NCBI GenBank assembly: GCA_002372235.1
Contig: DFJI01000043.1
Coordinates: 1-52,190 of the forward strand
DNA length: 52,190 bases
From: Prevotella sp. UBA3675
GTDB taxonomy: Bacteria; Bacteroidota; Bacteroidia; Bacteroidales; Bacteroidaceae
Direction of reading: 5' to 3'
Translations under genes and position numbers: made by a program
The notes under the pieces: model-generated
Seen by the model: the letters and a program-made list of their open reading frames with translations, nothing else
The model's database searches: none
Told to the model about the DNA's origin: nothing
Shown here: piece by piece, positions 7,241 to 15,119 of the stretch
How the letters are laid out: each line of letters begins with the position of its first letter
How positions within the stretch are numbered: position 1 is the stretch's first letter

Positions 7241-7558
7241 TTAATAGGATATGGCGGCAAAATGGCTTCTCTCATATATAAGAATTTTGTCGCGGTTGGC
7301 GCTTTCAGTAGCAAAGGGCAATAATGAACCTTCGGGAACAAGGTCAACTTCTCTACCAAGCATATCCTTTAAATCCATATACATACCTCCAAGTGTGAAC
7401 AGACTGAAATTCTGTGACATGTCTGGTTCAAACAATATATCGACATCGCTTTTTGCATTTTCCTCTCCTCTTGCAAACGAGCCGAACAGCCAAGCTTTCA
7501 AGACTGGTTGTGTCTTGAAATACTCTGCTATCTGTTTCGTCATTGCATATTTGTCCAT
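7241..7558 (-). CDS. Minimal nucleotidyltransferase (MNT) domain protein
   Basis: 105 aa. The polymerase-beta-type nucleotidyltransferase signature LFGSFARGEENAKSDVDILF is at ~24-43 (Gly26, Ser27, Asp38, Asp40). Proteins of this size normally act as the antitoxin of a HEPN/MNT pair by AMPylating a HEPN ribonuclease, but no HEPN partner lies beside it: the next genes are acpP on one side and a HigBA-type pair on the other. A promoter at 7587-7618 gives it its own short transcript. It may be an orphan antitoxin; function is inferred from the family. Confidence 0.8.
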   Translation of the reverse strand: MDKYAMTKQIAEYFKTQPVLKAWLFGSFARGEENAKSDVDILFEPDMSQNFSLFTLGGMYMDLKDMLGREVDLVPEGSLLPFATESANRDKILIYERSHFAAISY

Positions 7559-7586
7559 AAAAAGAATCCATTATTTGCCGATGCCG

Positions 7587-7618
7587 CAAAGATAAGGAAA
7601 AGATATGATTCAGGCAAA
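7587..7618 (-). promoter_or_regulatory. Promoter of the MNT gene
   Basis: Minus strand TTTG (7615-7618), 20-nt spacer, TATCTTTG (7587-7594), about 30 nt before the start codon. Confidence 0.65.
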
Positions 7619-7650
7619 TATAACTGGTGCTTTTTGTGAAAAATCACCTC

Positions 7651-7691
7651 AACCTGACACGGACCCGGCATTTGCTGCCGGATCCGCGTGC
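7651..7691. repeat. Hairpin repeat, copy A (downstream of the toxin-antitoxin pair)
   Basis: A ~41-nt element able to fold as CACGGACCCGGCA / TGCCGGATCCGCGTG. A near-identical copy lies at 8464-8502 in the same orientation, so the two bracket the HigBA-type pair. It lies just past the antitoxin stop codon and may terminate that transcript, although the T-run is poor. Confidence 0.7.
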
Positions 7692-7702
7692 TTTTACTTT
7701 AG

Positions 7703-8047
7703 CTACCACAGGGCTATTTTCCCGACGGTTCCAAGGTCGAGTGTGGCAGTAGCTACTCCAAGAGCTTTAAAAACCCGACTCATGGTTGGGATGCTAATGC
7801 TATAGCCTTTTTCCAAACGCGAAATCTGCGCACGCTGCACACCTATCCGTTCTCCCAGCTCTTCTTGTGTAAGATTCTGCTGTAAGCGTGCCTTTTTGAT
7901 AGCCTCTCCGATTTCATAAGCGTGGACGGATGCGGCAACGCTCTTTTCAAACTCATCACGCCGTGGAGTACCCACCTTTCCGAAGTGCTTATCCAACACT
8001 TCTTCAGAACTATACAGTTTAAATTTACCAACCTGTTCCATTATCAT
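7703..8047 (-). CDS. XRE-family antitoxin (HigA-like)
   Basis: 114 aa (112 if started at the ATG at 8041). A helix-turn-helix of the XRE/Cro type lies at ~55-105: IKKARLQQNLTQEELGERIGVQRAQISRLEKG. The ~50 residues before it are the part expected to cap the toxin. The gene overlaps the end of the toxin gene by 23 nt (toxin first, antitoxin second, the HigBA order). It probably represses its own promoter through the inverted repeat at 8419-8444. Confidence 0.88.
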   Translation of the reverse strand: MIMEQVGKFKLYSSEEVLDKHFGKVGTPRRDEFEKSVAASVHAYEIGEAIKKARLQQNLTQEELGERIGVQRAQISRLEKGYSISIPTMSRVFKALGVATATLDLGTVGKIALW

Positions 8048-8387
8048 TCTTTTTTGCGTTAAAATATTCTTGTCTTATTTTCTCTGCCTTCACAATTTCT
8101 TTTTTTGGAGTTTTCTGAGTTTTCTTGACAATGCCGTGAGTAGCAATTACCAATGTGTCTTCTTGCGTATCCCAGAAAGCAAAGAGCCTGTATTTTACTT
8201 TATTGTATAATGTTCGGAATTCCCATATCTCAGTACCTTCCAGCTTAGAGAAAAGCACCGAATTACGCTCTCCACCTTCTATCCGATGTATAATGCCGAG
8301 TAACTTATCACCAGCAGATTGAGGAATACTTTCAATAAACTCAAGAGCTTCTTCAAGATACATCACTTTCGGCTTGTTTTTAATCAT
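8025..8387 (-). CDS. RelE/HigB-type mRNA interferase toxin (Gp49-like family)
   Basis: 120 aa. Matches the phage-derived Gp49-like / HigB branch of the RelE superfamily in its central part: SKLEGTEIWEFRTLYNKVKYRLFAFWDTQEDTLVIATHGIVKKTQKTP, with the basic C-terminal KKTQKTPKKEI segment that contacts the ribosome and mRNA in this family. Expected to cleave mRNA on the ribosome and be neutralised by the overlapping downstream XRE protein. The pair occupies a discrete cassette between two hairpin repeats, consistent with acquired DNA. Confidence 0.88.
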   Translation of the reverse strand: MIKNKPKVMYLEEALEFIESIPQSAGDKLLGIIHRIEGGERNSVLFSKLEGTEIWEFRTLYNKVKYRLFAFWDTQEDTLVIATHGIVKKTQKTPKKEIVKAEKIRQEYFNAKKNDNGTGW

Positions 8388-8407
8388 GTGCTATTCTGTT
8401 TTTGGTG

Positions 8408-8444
8408 CAAAGATAAATAATTGTTTCAATATCACGAAACAATT
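8408..8444 (-). promoter_or_regulatory. Promoter and operator of the HigBA-type pair
   Basis: The -7 box TATCTTTG is at 8408-8415. Upstream, AATTGTTTC / GAAACAATT form a perfect 9-bp inverted repeat (8419-8444, 8-nt centre) across the spacer and -33 area, where a bound XRE antitoxin would block RNA polymerase. Confidence 0.65.
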
Positions 8445-8463
8445 TTAAGTTTTTATTCACCAA

Positions 8464-8502
8464 AACCTGACACGGACCCGACATTTGCTGCCGGATCCGT
8501 GC
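8464..8502. repeat. Hairpin repeat, copy B
   Basis: Direct-repeat partner of 7651-7691 with two small changes (GACATTTG for GGCATTTG and loss of CG). It lies after the 70-aa acidic protein gene on the minus strand and could end that transcript. Confidence 0.7.
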
Positions 8503-8529
8503 CTTCAGATTACGTGTTCTATTCTGTGT

Positions 8530-10034
8530 CAGCCATCTCGCTCCCCTACCTCCCCCTTGCGGGAGAGGCTGGGTGAGGAGAGGCTTACGCTTCTTTTTAC
8601 CACTTGTTGTCGTCTTCCTCCTCCTCGTCTTCCCAGACGTCGCGACCGCGACGGGAGAAGTTGCCGGGGTTGTCGCCGCCAGTCAGGTGCTCGTCTTCGC
8701 CAAGACCATCGGCTGGCTTGTCGCTGTTCGTAGAGCCGATGCACAGGTGGTAGTGGGTGACCACACGGGTCACCGACACCACAGGAGAGATATATGCTTT
8801 CTTGTTCATTTTTCTGTTTTTTTATTTTGTTCCTAATTCTGTTTAAATCTTCGTCGCCTTTCTTACTTCACCACCTTGCGACCGTTCACGATGTAGATGC
8901 CCTTCTGCTTGAACGTCTCCACCTTGCGGCCCTGCAGGTCGTAGTAAGTGCCGTCGGCAGCGGTCTTGGGCTGAGCCAGCTCAGTGATGCCTGTTGTCTC
9001 GCCATCACCGAAGTCGAACGATACACGAGCACCCTCAGGATTGGTTGACTCATTCTCGAAGTAAGCACGGAATGCCTTGGCGCTCGATGCCTTCTGGGCA
9101 GCACCGTCGTGGTAGAAGAAAGTATTGCCCTGGATCAGCGCGAAGCTCACATTGGTCAGGTCGGTCGAAGCAGCGTGAGTACCCTTCATGGTGTACTGGA
9201 TGTTGTCGTTGCCATCGGCAGTCTTCGTGATGTTCTGCAGACTGGTGGCAGGCAGCAGCACGCCATTGATGGTGTAGCTCGTGCCAGCGGCATTGGTCTT
9301 CACTAAGAACGGAGTGCCGGCAGGAATCACGGTCGTCTCGCTATCGAAGTCGGCGAAGTTCAGGGTCACGCCCTTGGCCTCGTCGTAGCTGATGCCGGTG
9401 AAGTTCTTCACCTTCGAAGCAGAGAACTTGCCCTTCACATCCTCCACGGTCATGTCGAAGGGCAGCACTAGTCCGTTCCAGCCCTCTACGAGCGTGCGGT
9501 TGAAGGTGACGTTTCCGTAGCGGTCTGTCGTAGTAGAAGCAGTATAGGTATCAGTCTCATTGATAGTGATGCTCTCAACCTCAGCCTTTACAAGTGACAC
9601 ATCACTCAGATATGTATTACCACTATTATAGAGGTGCAGCACATAGTTGCCAGCAGCAGGGAGACTGAAAATCTTCTCTACGCTCACCCAGTTCTTCTCA
9701 GTTGCCTGCGGATATTCTGTATCGAAAATCAGTTCTTCGGCGGCATTCCGGATAGAAGCCTTGAACCAGTTATTCGTATTGTTATCCTGTGAACGATACT
9801 TGAACGAGAGCTTATAGACAGTGTTGCCTTTCAGAGGCATGGTGTAGCTGCCATCGTTGCCATATACCCAAGCACCGTCTGTATTATAGTACCATGCGGT
9901 GCCGTTCGATGTAGCTTCACCCAGTCCGGTAATCTGCTGTCCCCAAGCATTGTTGCTACGTGTCCAGCCTTTCGGGTTGTTGCCATTGGCAATAGCCATG
10001 TTACCATTGTAGATAGCATCCATGTCGGCGGCAT
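8530..10034. repeat. Long direct repeat, copy 1 (end of giant gene 1 plus small acidic gene)
   Basis: About 1.5 kb nearly identical to 18638-20144, with a constant 10,110-bp offset across the coding part, i.e. almost no indels. It spans the last ~385 codons of the giant gene, the spacer, the 70-aa gene and a short C/G-rich tail. Confidence 0.9.
8597..8809 (-). CDS. 70-aa acidic small protein, copy 1
   Basis: 70 aa, of unknown function. The N-terminus MNKKAYISPVVSVTRV is basic/hydrophobic and ends at an LCIGS segment; the C-terminus is strongly acidic (DVWEDEEEEDDN). It is conserved as a near-identical paralogue at 18707-18919, with substitutions and a compensated one-codon indel, which argues for selection at protein level. 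It lies 53 nt after the giant gene stop on the same strand. The KKxYxxPxxxV...LC/LxxS layout is one I associate with short leader-like peptides common in Prevotella; no modification enzyme is encoded nearby. The shared start ATG is preceded by an identical spacer in both copies. Confidence 0.65.
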   Translation of the reverse strand: MNKKAYISPVVSVTRVVTHYHLCIGSTNSDKPADGLGEDEHLTGGDNPGNFSRRGRDVWEDEEEEDDNKW

Positions 10035-13000
10035 TCTGTGTCCAAGTGGCATTGTTCAGTGCTGTGGTAGCAGCCTGTACGGTGGCCTGATCGTTGTCAT
10101 CGTCCTGATCGATAGCTCTGGCTGCTGCCAGTGCATCAATCACTTCAATGTTGGTGTAGGGAGCATACTCGCCCTTGTCGAAGCCCAGCGTCTTGCCGTC
10201 TTCTTTCTTAGCCTCAATGGCATCGTTCAGTGCAGTATAGTCTTCTGGAGTAGCCACTGTGACCTCCTGAATGCGAACACTCTTGAAGGCAATCCAGTTG
10301 AACGTGCGGCTCTCATCAATCTTGATACCGAACTTCAGTGTTCCCTGAGCATCGGGCTCACCAATGGTGACATAGTTCTTGTAGATACCCTTCAATTCGG
10401 TATTACCACTCTTAAAGGTGAACGAAGTACCTTCAGTCACATCGCTCTCCTTCTCGCCCACGAACCACGAAGCTCCACTGGGCTCAGCACCCGACTCACT
10501 GTAGATACGTACCAAAGCAGAAACCTTATAGGTGCCGGGATCCACGAACGGCAGCGTGTAATATACATTGCCTGCGCCAAGCGGACCGGGTTTTCCTACC
10601 CAGTTCTCAATGAACGGAGTAGTCATGCCTGTGCCGTCGCTGTTACCCTCAGTGCTCCAATCGTTGATGTGGAATGCATTATTATTCTCGCATGTCCATC
10701 CCTCAAGAGAGTTGTCGGCGATGGTGCCAGCGGCCAGAATCTTATAGCTGTTGATACTGGTATTCACGTTGTTGGTAGCAGTGGTCAGCGCATTAATAGC
10801 AGCTTCCAGTTCGTCCTGCTCTTCTTCATTCACCTTGCCAGTGTCATAGGTGTCGATGGCGGCATTGATAGCAGCCTTCACGGCAGCCGACATTCTGTCC
10901 TCCTTGGCAGCAGCAGTCTTGGCATTTGTCAAGGCTGTGTTATAGGCAGCGATAAATTCAGAGAGGTCCAGCTTACCCTTATAGGTGAGGCGGAAGTTAT
11001 CGAAGATCACCCACAAGGCAGTATTACTCTCCAACTTGGCACCCAGCGTGATGGTGTGGTCGGCTACGGTCACATCAATGGGGCTGATGGTATAATTACC
11101 AGCTGTGAACGATTCAGAGGCGGCAGACATATTGCCCTCTTCACCAGTCTTTTCAGGGAAGTTGCCCTTTCCGTTGTTGATGAAGAAGTAAGGCACATCG
11201 TCGGTAGCTCCTTCGTCTTTACGATAGAAGCCCTGAGCAGTAAGTGAGTAGTAGCCATTGGGCACGTCTGACAGAATCTGGCTCAGTGTGAAGGCACGAT
11301 GATAAGCCTCGGCACAATTATTCACATTGTTACCGCCACTCATATTATTACCGGGCTTAGTTCCATCAGCAATCGTCGTGAATGTCCATGCACTAACTCG
11401 AGTATCGTTGCGATTGAAGTTTGCATCCTTGATCAGGAAGGTTACATCCACAGGATTCTCCGCAGTGGCATCAGCCATAGCGGCAATGCGCTCTGCACGA
11501 GTCACAACCTGCCACTTGGCATTGTCATTGACAGTTGTGCTAAACTGTACAAGGTTGTTACCATCAACGGTCAGATAGTTGGTGCCGCCGTCGCCGATGG
11601 TGTAGCAGTCTGCACCCACCTGCTCGAATACCCATGAATAGGCAGCGCCATCATTGAAGAGACCATTATTCAGAAAGTGATTGTCACCACCGTTCGACAC
11701 TTTTGAGTCGAGAGTGTATTTGCCACCTGAGAGAGTCGAAGTATAGTCGAGACCTGTCTCATTGACAATGGCGCGTGAACCCCAATTGGCACCAGCGGCC
11801 AGATATTTGCCTGTGCCTACGTTCTTCAGGTAGATAACGCCTTCAGCTATCTCAGCATAGTTAGCCACACGGAAGGCTTCCATAGCAGCCTGCAGCGTAG
11901 CCTTGGCAGCAGCCACCTCACTCACGTTCAGCTTGTTGCTGGCCTTAGCAGCCTTGGCAGCATCGATAGCGGCATTGAGGACATCACGTCCTTTTGTCTT
12001 ATAGGTGTCAGCTACGAGAAGCTCGGCAGCATCAATAACCACCTGAAGATCACTCTTTGCTTTTGCCCAAACTTCTTTAGCAGTTGTTACCCATGTCAAC
12101 TGATAAATCTGAATAGTATGCCAGCCGGTCTTCTGTGCCTGATCAAGAGCCAGACCAATCGTTAGACTTCCATTGCTGACAGTGATACGATCAATAGCAA
12201 CCGGTGTGGTCTGTTCGCCTTCAACAAAATTAGGTGCCACGCCTCTTGCGGTAATCCAAGTCTTGTTCGTTGTTTCACCAGAAGTGGCAAACACATAAGC
12301 CACGTCATCAGCTGTGCCGTCTAATGCTGCACCATCTTCTCCACGGGCATTGTGCGATGTGGCAAACACCTTCACGTCATAATGTCCATTTTCCAAGCCG
12401 GAAATGGTCTGCTGCATCTTAATATCGGCACTCGAAGAATTGTAGAGTTCAACCAGTGGAGTAGCTGTTCCAAGATATGTGGTTACAGAACCAGCAGTAC
12501 CACCAGCGCCAGTCCAGTCATCTTTAGCCAGCCCAACTTTGTCTGTCATATCGAGCGACTGATCCGTATTGTCAGCATCGAACTGGTCGATGGCAGCCTG
12601 CAGTGCAGTCATGGCTTCAGCTATCTGGCTTGCAGTAGCTTTATCATTGTCTGCAACGGCTTGTGCGGCAGCAATGGCATCAGTCAGTTTGCCCACGGCC
12701 ACAGCCTCCTCGTCGGCAGCCTTGCCGGTGGCAGTAGTAATCAGTGCTAAAAGCTCAGTTTTGTCAACTTTTGATTTTACAGTAATTGAAGTAATAGCAC
12801 AATAGCGGTTGATGCTAAATTTAGCTCCCTCACCCATTACATTGAAAGCAAATGTCCCATTTGAAGAGTTCCAGACATCCTTTGTGAGATTCTGGGAAGG
12901 AGTGATGTTTGCAGTCTCACCACCATTTGCAGTCGTTATGATGACATATTGACCTTCTTGAACCGACGGAATATAATAGCTACGGGGCGTTCCGCTATAG

Positions 13001-14331
13001 ATGCCTGCAGGATTGGTACGCTGCAAGAAATTATTAGGTTCGGTTCCATTGGTAAATAACTTCTCCGAGAGATTAGCTCCGTTTACTACCATGTAATAAT
13101 AGCCTGTTTCGTCAAGCTGATTTCCCAATGTAATTCCAAGTTTATCAGTTGTAGATTTGTAATTTTCAGTCCATTTCTCTTCACCATTAAAAGGAACTGT
13201 CGCAGTGACAGAACCTGTCTCTGAATCAGTGTAGCCATCAGCATGAGCATAGTAGGCTAAAGTTTCACCATCTGCCACACTGATAGCATCTGTGTATTTC
13301 GTAGCTTCACCATTATTGATAGTATAATAAATATCAGCTATAGGCGAGCCGACAAGAGCAGATTGGTTAGAAGTGAGCGTAACAGTACTGGTAGAAGTTT
13401 CTACATTGTAGGCAGTCTTTGTCCAAACAGGAGTGTTCAGCGTAATAGCTGTACCTGCTTCAATCGACTTTGTTTGTACCTCACCTTTTGTTTCACCAAG
13501 ATAAGAAACAGCATTTACCGTAGTGGTCTCAGTTAATGTGAATGGCTCAGTATAGGCAGTGCTCTCAGAAGAAGGCTCAGAACCATCTAAAGTATAGTAA
13601 GTGGCAGTAGCGGCCGATCCGGCATCGCCAACACCTGGAGTGATAGTCACAATACGAGCTGTGCCATTAACACCAGTTATATCAATTGAAGGAGCACCCA
13701 TGCTCTCTTGGTCCTTCTCAGTAACAATAACAATCTTCGAAATGGCAAAGTTGTTATTCTTGAAATAAATATCCAAGTTTCCATCCTTTGCAATTGTATA
13801 TTCAGTGCCACTGGCCAGATAAGCATCAGCATCTACACCTGTTACTACGTTTGAAGCGCAAAGATAGGGCTGAGCAGCTTTTCCGCTTTGTATAGCGTAA
13901 GTTATGGTGAGCTTATCGCCTGCTTTCAGATTAAGGATTGATAGGTGACATGCTGTGTTTGCAGCACCTTTACCATTCCAGTTACCAGCAAGACCATGTT
14001 GATATGCGTTGCCTGATGAACGCCACATAAAACGGATTTGCTGTGAAGCTTTGTTGTTGTAGTCAATGGCAAATCGCCCATTTAGTTCAAGGGTATTATT
14101 ATTGCTCGTTGGGTCCTGTATCACATACAGGTTTCCGCCAGTGTACGTGCTCGTTCCACTCTGTGTGGCAGCAACCTCTGCACCTAAATCTACGTTCGCC
14201 GGTGCTCCATTAGCTGTAATGAAACTGCCAAAGTCGTAGGTCTCCGTAACGGAAATAGCCCACGCCGGACTTACCCCCCCCACTGCCAATAGCAGCATGA
14301 GTAGCATTGTTTTCAGTTGTAGTTTTCTCAT
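8863..14331 (-). CDS. Giant secreted multidomain protein 1 (1822 aa)
   Basis: Begins with a signal peptide (MRKLQLKTMLLMLLLAVGGVSPAWA). Visible modules: a chitobiase-type Ig-like segment at ~230-290 (ATYYTLDGSEPSSES), a related one near 330; several all-helical FIVAR-like Ala-rich stretches (LNAAIDAAKAAKASNK); a ricin-like trefoil at ~830-945 (VIYLKNVGTGKYLAAGANWG); jelly-roll carbohydrate-binding-like segments; and a C-terminal tail DLQGRKVETFKQKGIYIVNG typical of Bacteroidales surface or type IX secretion cargo. No catalytic domain is recognised, so a surface adhesin or glycan-binding role is the best guess. The last ~385 residues are almost identical to the protein at 18973-24492. A PIN toxin-antitoxin pair lies 52 nt upstream. 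Confidence 0.85.
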   Translation of the reverse strand: MRKLQLKTMLLMLLLAVGGVSPAWAISVTETYDFGSFITANGAPANVDLGAEVAATQSGTSTYTGGNLYVIQDPTSNNNTLELNGRFAIDYNNKASQQIRFMWRSSGNAYQHGLAGNWNGKGAANTACHLSILNLKAGDKLTITYAIQSGKAAQPYLCASNVVTGVDADAYLASGTEYTIAKDGNLDIYFKNNNFAISKIVIVTEKDQESMGAPSIDITGVNGTARIVTITPGVGDAGSAATATYYTLDGSEPSSESTAYTEPFTLTETTTVNAVSYLGETKGEVQTKSIEAGTAITLNTPVWTKTAYNVETSTSTVTLTSNQSALVGSPIADIYYTINNGEATKYTDAISVADGETLAYYAHADGYTDSETGSVTATVPFNGEEKWTENYKSTTDKLGITLGNQLDETGYYYMVVNGANLSEKLFTNGTEPNNFLQRTNPAGIYSGTPRSYYIPSVQEGQYVIITTANGGETANITPSQNLTKDVWNSSNGTFAFNVMGEGAKFSINRYCAITSITVKSKVDKTELLALITTATGKAADEEAVAVGKLTDAIAAAQAVADNDKATASQIAEAMTALQAAIDQFDADNTDQSLDMTDKVGLAKDDWTGAGGTAGSVTTYLGTATPLVELYNSSSADIKMQQTISGLENGHYDVKVFATSHNARGEDGAALDGTADDVAYVFATSGETTNKTWITARGVAPNFVEGEQTTPVAIDRITVSNGSLTIGLALDQAQKTGWHTIQIYQLTWVTTAKEVWAKAKSDLQVVIDAAELLVADTYKTKGRDVLNAAIDAAKAAKASNKLNVSEVAAAKATLQAAMEAFRVANYAEIAEGVIYLKNVGTGKYLAAGANWGSRAIVNETGLDYTSTLSGGKYTLDSKVSNGGDNHFLNNGLFNDGAAYSWVFEQVGADCYTIGDGGTNYLTVDGNNLVQFSTTVNDNAKWQVVTRAERIAAMADATAENPVDVTFLIKDANFNRNDTRVSAWTFTTIADGTKPGNNMSGGNNVNNCAEAYHRAFTLSQILSDVPNGYYSLTAQGFYRKDEGATDDVPYFFINNGKGNFPEKTGEEGNMSAASESFTAGNYTISPIDVTVADHTITLGAKLESNTALWVIFDNFRLTYKGKLDLSEFIAAYNTALTNAKTAAAKEDRMSAAVKAAINAAIDTYDTGKVNEEEQDELEAAINALTTATNNVNTSINSYKILAAGTIADNSLEGWTCENNNAFHINDWSTEGNSDGTGMTTPFIENWVGKPGPLGAGNVYYTLPFVDPGTYKVSALVRIYSESGAEPSGASWFVGEKESDVTEGTSFTFKSGNTELKGIYKNYVTIGEPDAQGTLKFGIKIDESRTFNWIAFKSVRIQEVTVATPEDYTALNDAIEAKKEDGKTLGFDKGEYAPYTNIEVIDALAAARAIDQDDDNDQATVQAATTALNNATWTQNAADMDAIYNGNMAIANGNNPKGWTRSNNAWGQQITGLGEATSNGTAWYYNTDGAWVYGNDGSYTMPLKGNTVYKLSFKYRSQDNNTNNWFKASIRNAAEELIFDTEYPQATEKNWVSVEKIFSLPAAGNYVLHLYNSGNTYLSDVSLVKAEVESITINETDTYTASTTTDRYGNVTFNRTLVEGWNGLVLPFDMTVEDVKGKFSASKVKNFTGISYDEAKGVTLNFADFDSETTVIPAGTPFLVKTNAAGTSYTINGVLLPATSLQNITKTADGNDNIQYTMKGTHAASTDLTNVSFALIQGNTFFYHDGAAQKASSAKAFRAYFENESTNPEGARVSFDFGDGETTGITELAQPKTAADGTYYDLQGRKVETFKQKGIYIVNGRKVVK

Positions 14332-14383
14332 AAATTTTTGTTTTTAGTTTATTAAAAAAATTGTTATGTTGTTAGATGTTATC

Positions 14384-14791
14384 TTATATTAACAATCTCA
14401 TTGCATCATCGAGTCCAATAATATCTATTTTTGGAAATGATAAGTTTTCAAGAATCTTATAGTGATTGTCTTCTGTGACAACGAATTTTGCTTGTCCTGC
14501 TACTGCACAATCTACAAACTTATTATCATCTGGATCTTTCTCTATCATATTAAAGTGATAGAAAGGTGTGATGAAAAGGGTATTTGGATTGTTGATAATG
14601 ACATCTATTGCCAATTCAGAAAATTTAGGACTTGCTTTTATTTCAAGAATCTCAGCATATTCTTCTAAGATTTCGTTCGACACACATAGTTGGTTACGTC
14701 CATCAAGAAACGTAAGCCAAAGTTCGTGATACGGACTTCTACGAGAAATGCATTGGATTAGGCTATTTGTATCAAAAACAAGTCTTGCCAT
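14384..14791 (-). CDS. PIN-domain toxin (putative toxin-antitoxin component)
   Basis: 135 aa. A PIN-fold ribonuclease: VFDTNSLI with Asp7, acidic residues Glu40/Glu44 (SNEILEEYAEIL), DPDDNKFVDCAVAG with Asp89/Asp94, and VTEDNHY with Asp108 make the expected metal site. This branch is the one annotated as toxin component, PIN family, rather than classical short VapC. It starts 5 nt after the stop of the small upstream gene, its probable antitoxin. Confidence 0.88.
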   Translation of the reverse strand: MARLVFDTNSLIQCISRRSPYHELWLTFLDGRNQLCVSNEILEEYAEILEIKASPKFSELAIDVIINNPNTLFITPFYHFNMIEKDPDDNKFVDCAVAGQAKFVVTEDNHYKILENLSFPKIDIIGLDDAMRLLI

Positions 14792-14796
14792 GATAT

Positions 14797-15018
14797 CTAT
14801 TTTTTATGCAGGTCTTCTTGTCTGATCTCATCCAATCTTCTCTGATTCAGGATACCTTCTTCCCACAATCTGTCTGATTCAGCATCCAGTTGTTTCTGGA
14901 AATGCTGTGTTAGTACGGTTTGGATTTCCCGTGCATAATCATCACTATTATTGAAAGCGAAGAGCTTCAATAAGTGCATCTGCGTTGGTGTAAGTACCGA
15001 ATTCGTCGTTGTCTGCAT
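14797..15018 (-). CDS. Probable antitoxin of the PIN toxin
   Basis: 73 aa when started at the ATG at 15018 (MQTTTNSVLTPTQMHLLKLF). A longer frame from 15069 is rejected because its first codons lie inside the promoter -7 box at 15057-15064. The protein resembles short Bacteroidales antitoxins in which a helical N-terminal part is followed by a charged toxin-binding tail (QKQLDAESDRLWEEGILNQRRLDEIRQED). It has no classical DNA-binding motif that I can name. Pairing with the PIN gene rests on adjacency (5-nt gap) and size. Confidence 0.75.
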   Translation of the reverse strand: MQTTTNSVLTPTQMHLLKLFAFNNSDDYAREIQTVLTQHFQKQLDAESDRLWEEGILNQRRLDEIRQEDLHKK

Positions 15019-15056
15019 CGTCTTGAATATTTGTTCTAAGTTGTCTGTTTTGCTTG

Positions 15057-15087
15057 CAAAAGTATGCAATTTTTTTTAAATAACAAA
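15057..15087 (-). promoter_or_regulatory. Promoter of the PIN toxin-antitoxin pair
   Basis: Minus strand TTTG (15084-15087), 19-nt spacer, TACTTTTG (15057-15064). The match is exact, and it fixes the downstream start codon at 15018. Confidence 0.75.
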
Positions 15088-15119
15088 TATGAGGGAATTT
15101 TTGTTTGTTAGATGTTTTC

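Noticed and set aside
15019..15069. Longer start for the PIN antitoxin gene
   Set aside because: The extra 17 codons overlap the -7 box of an exact promoter match, so they cannot be in the mRNA.
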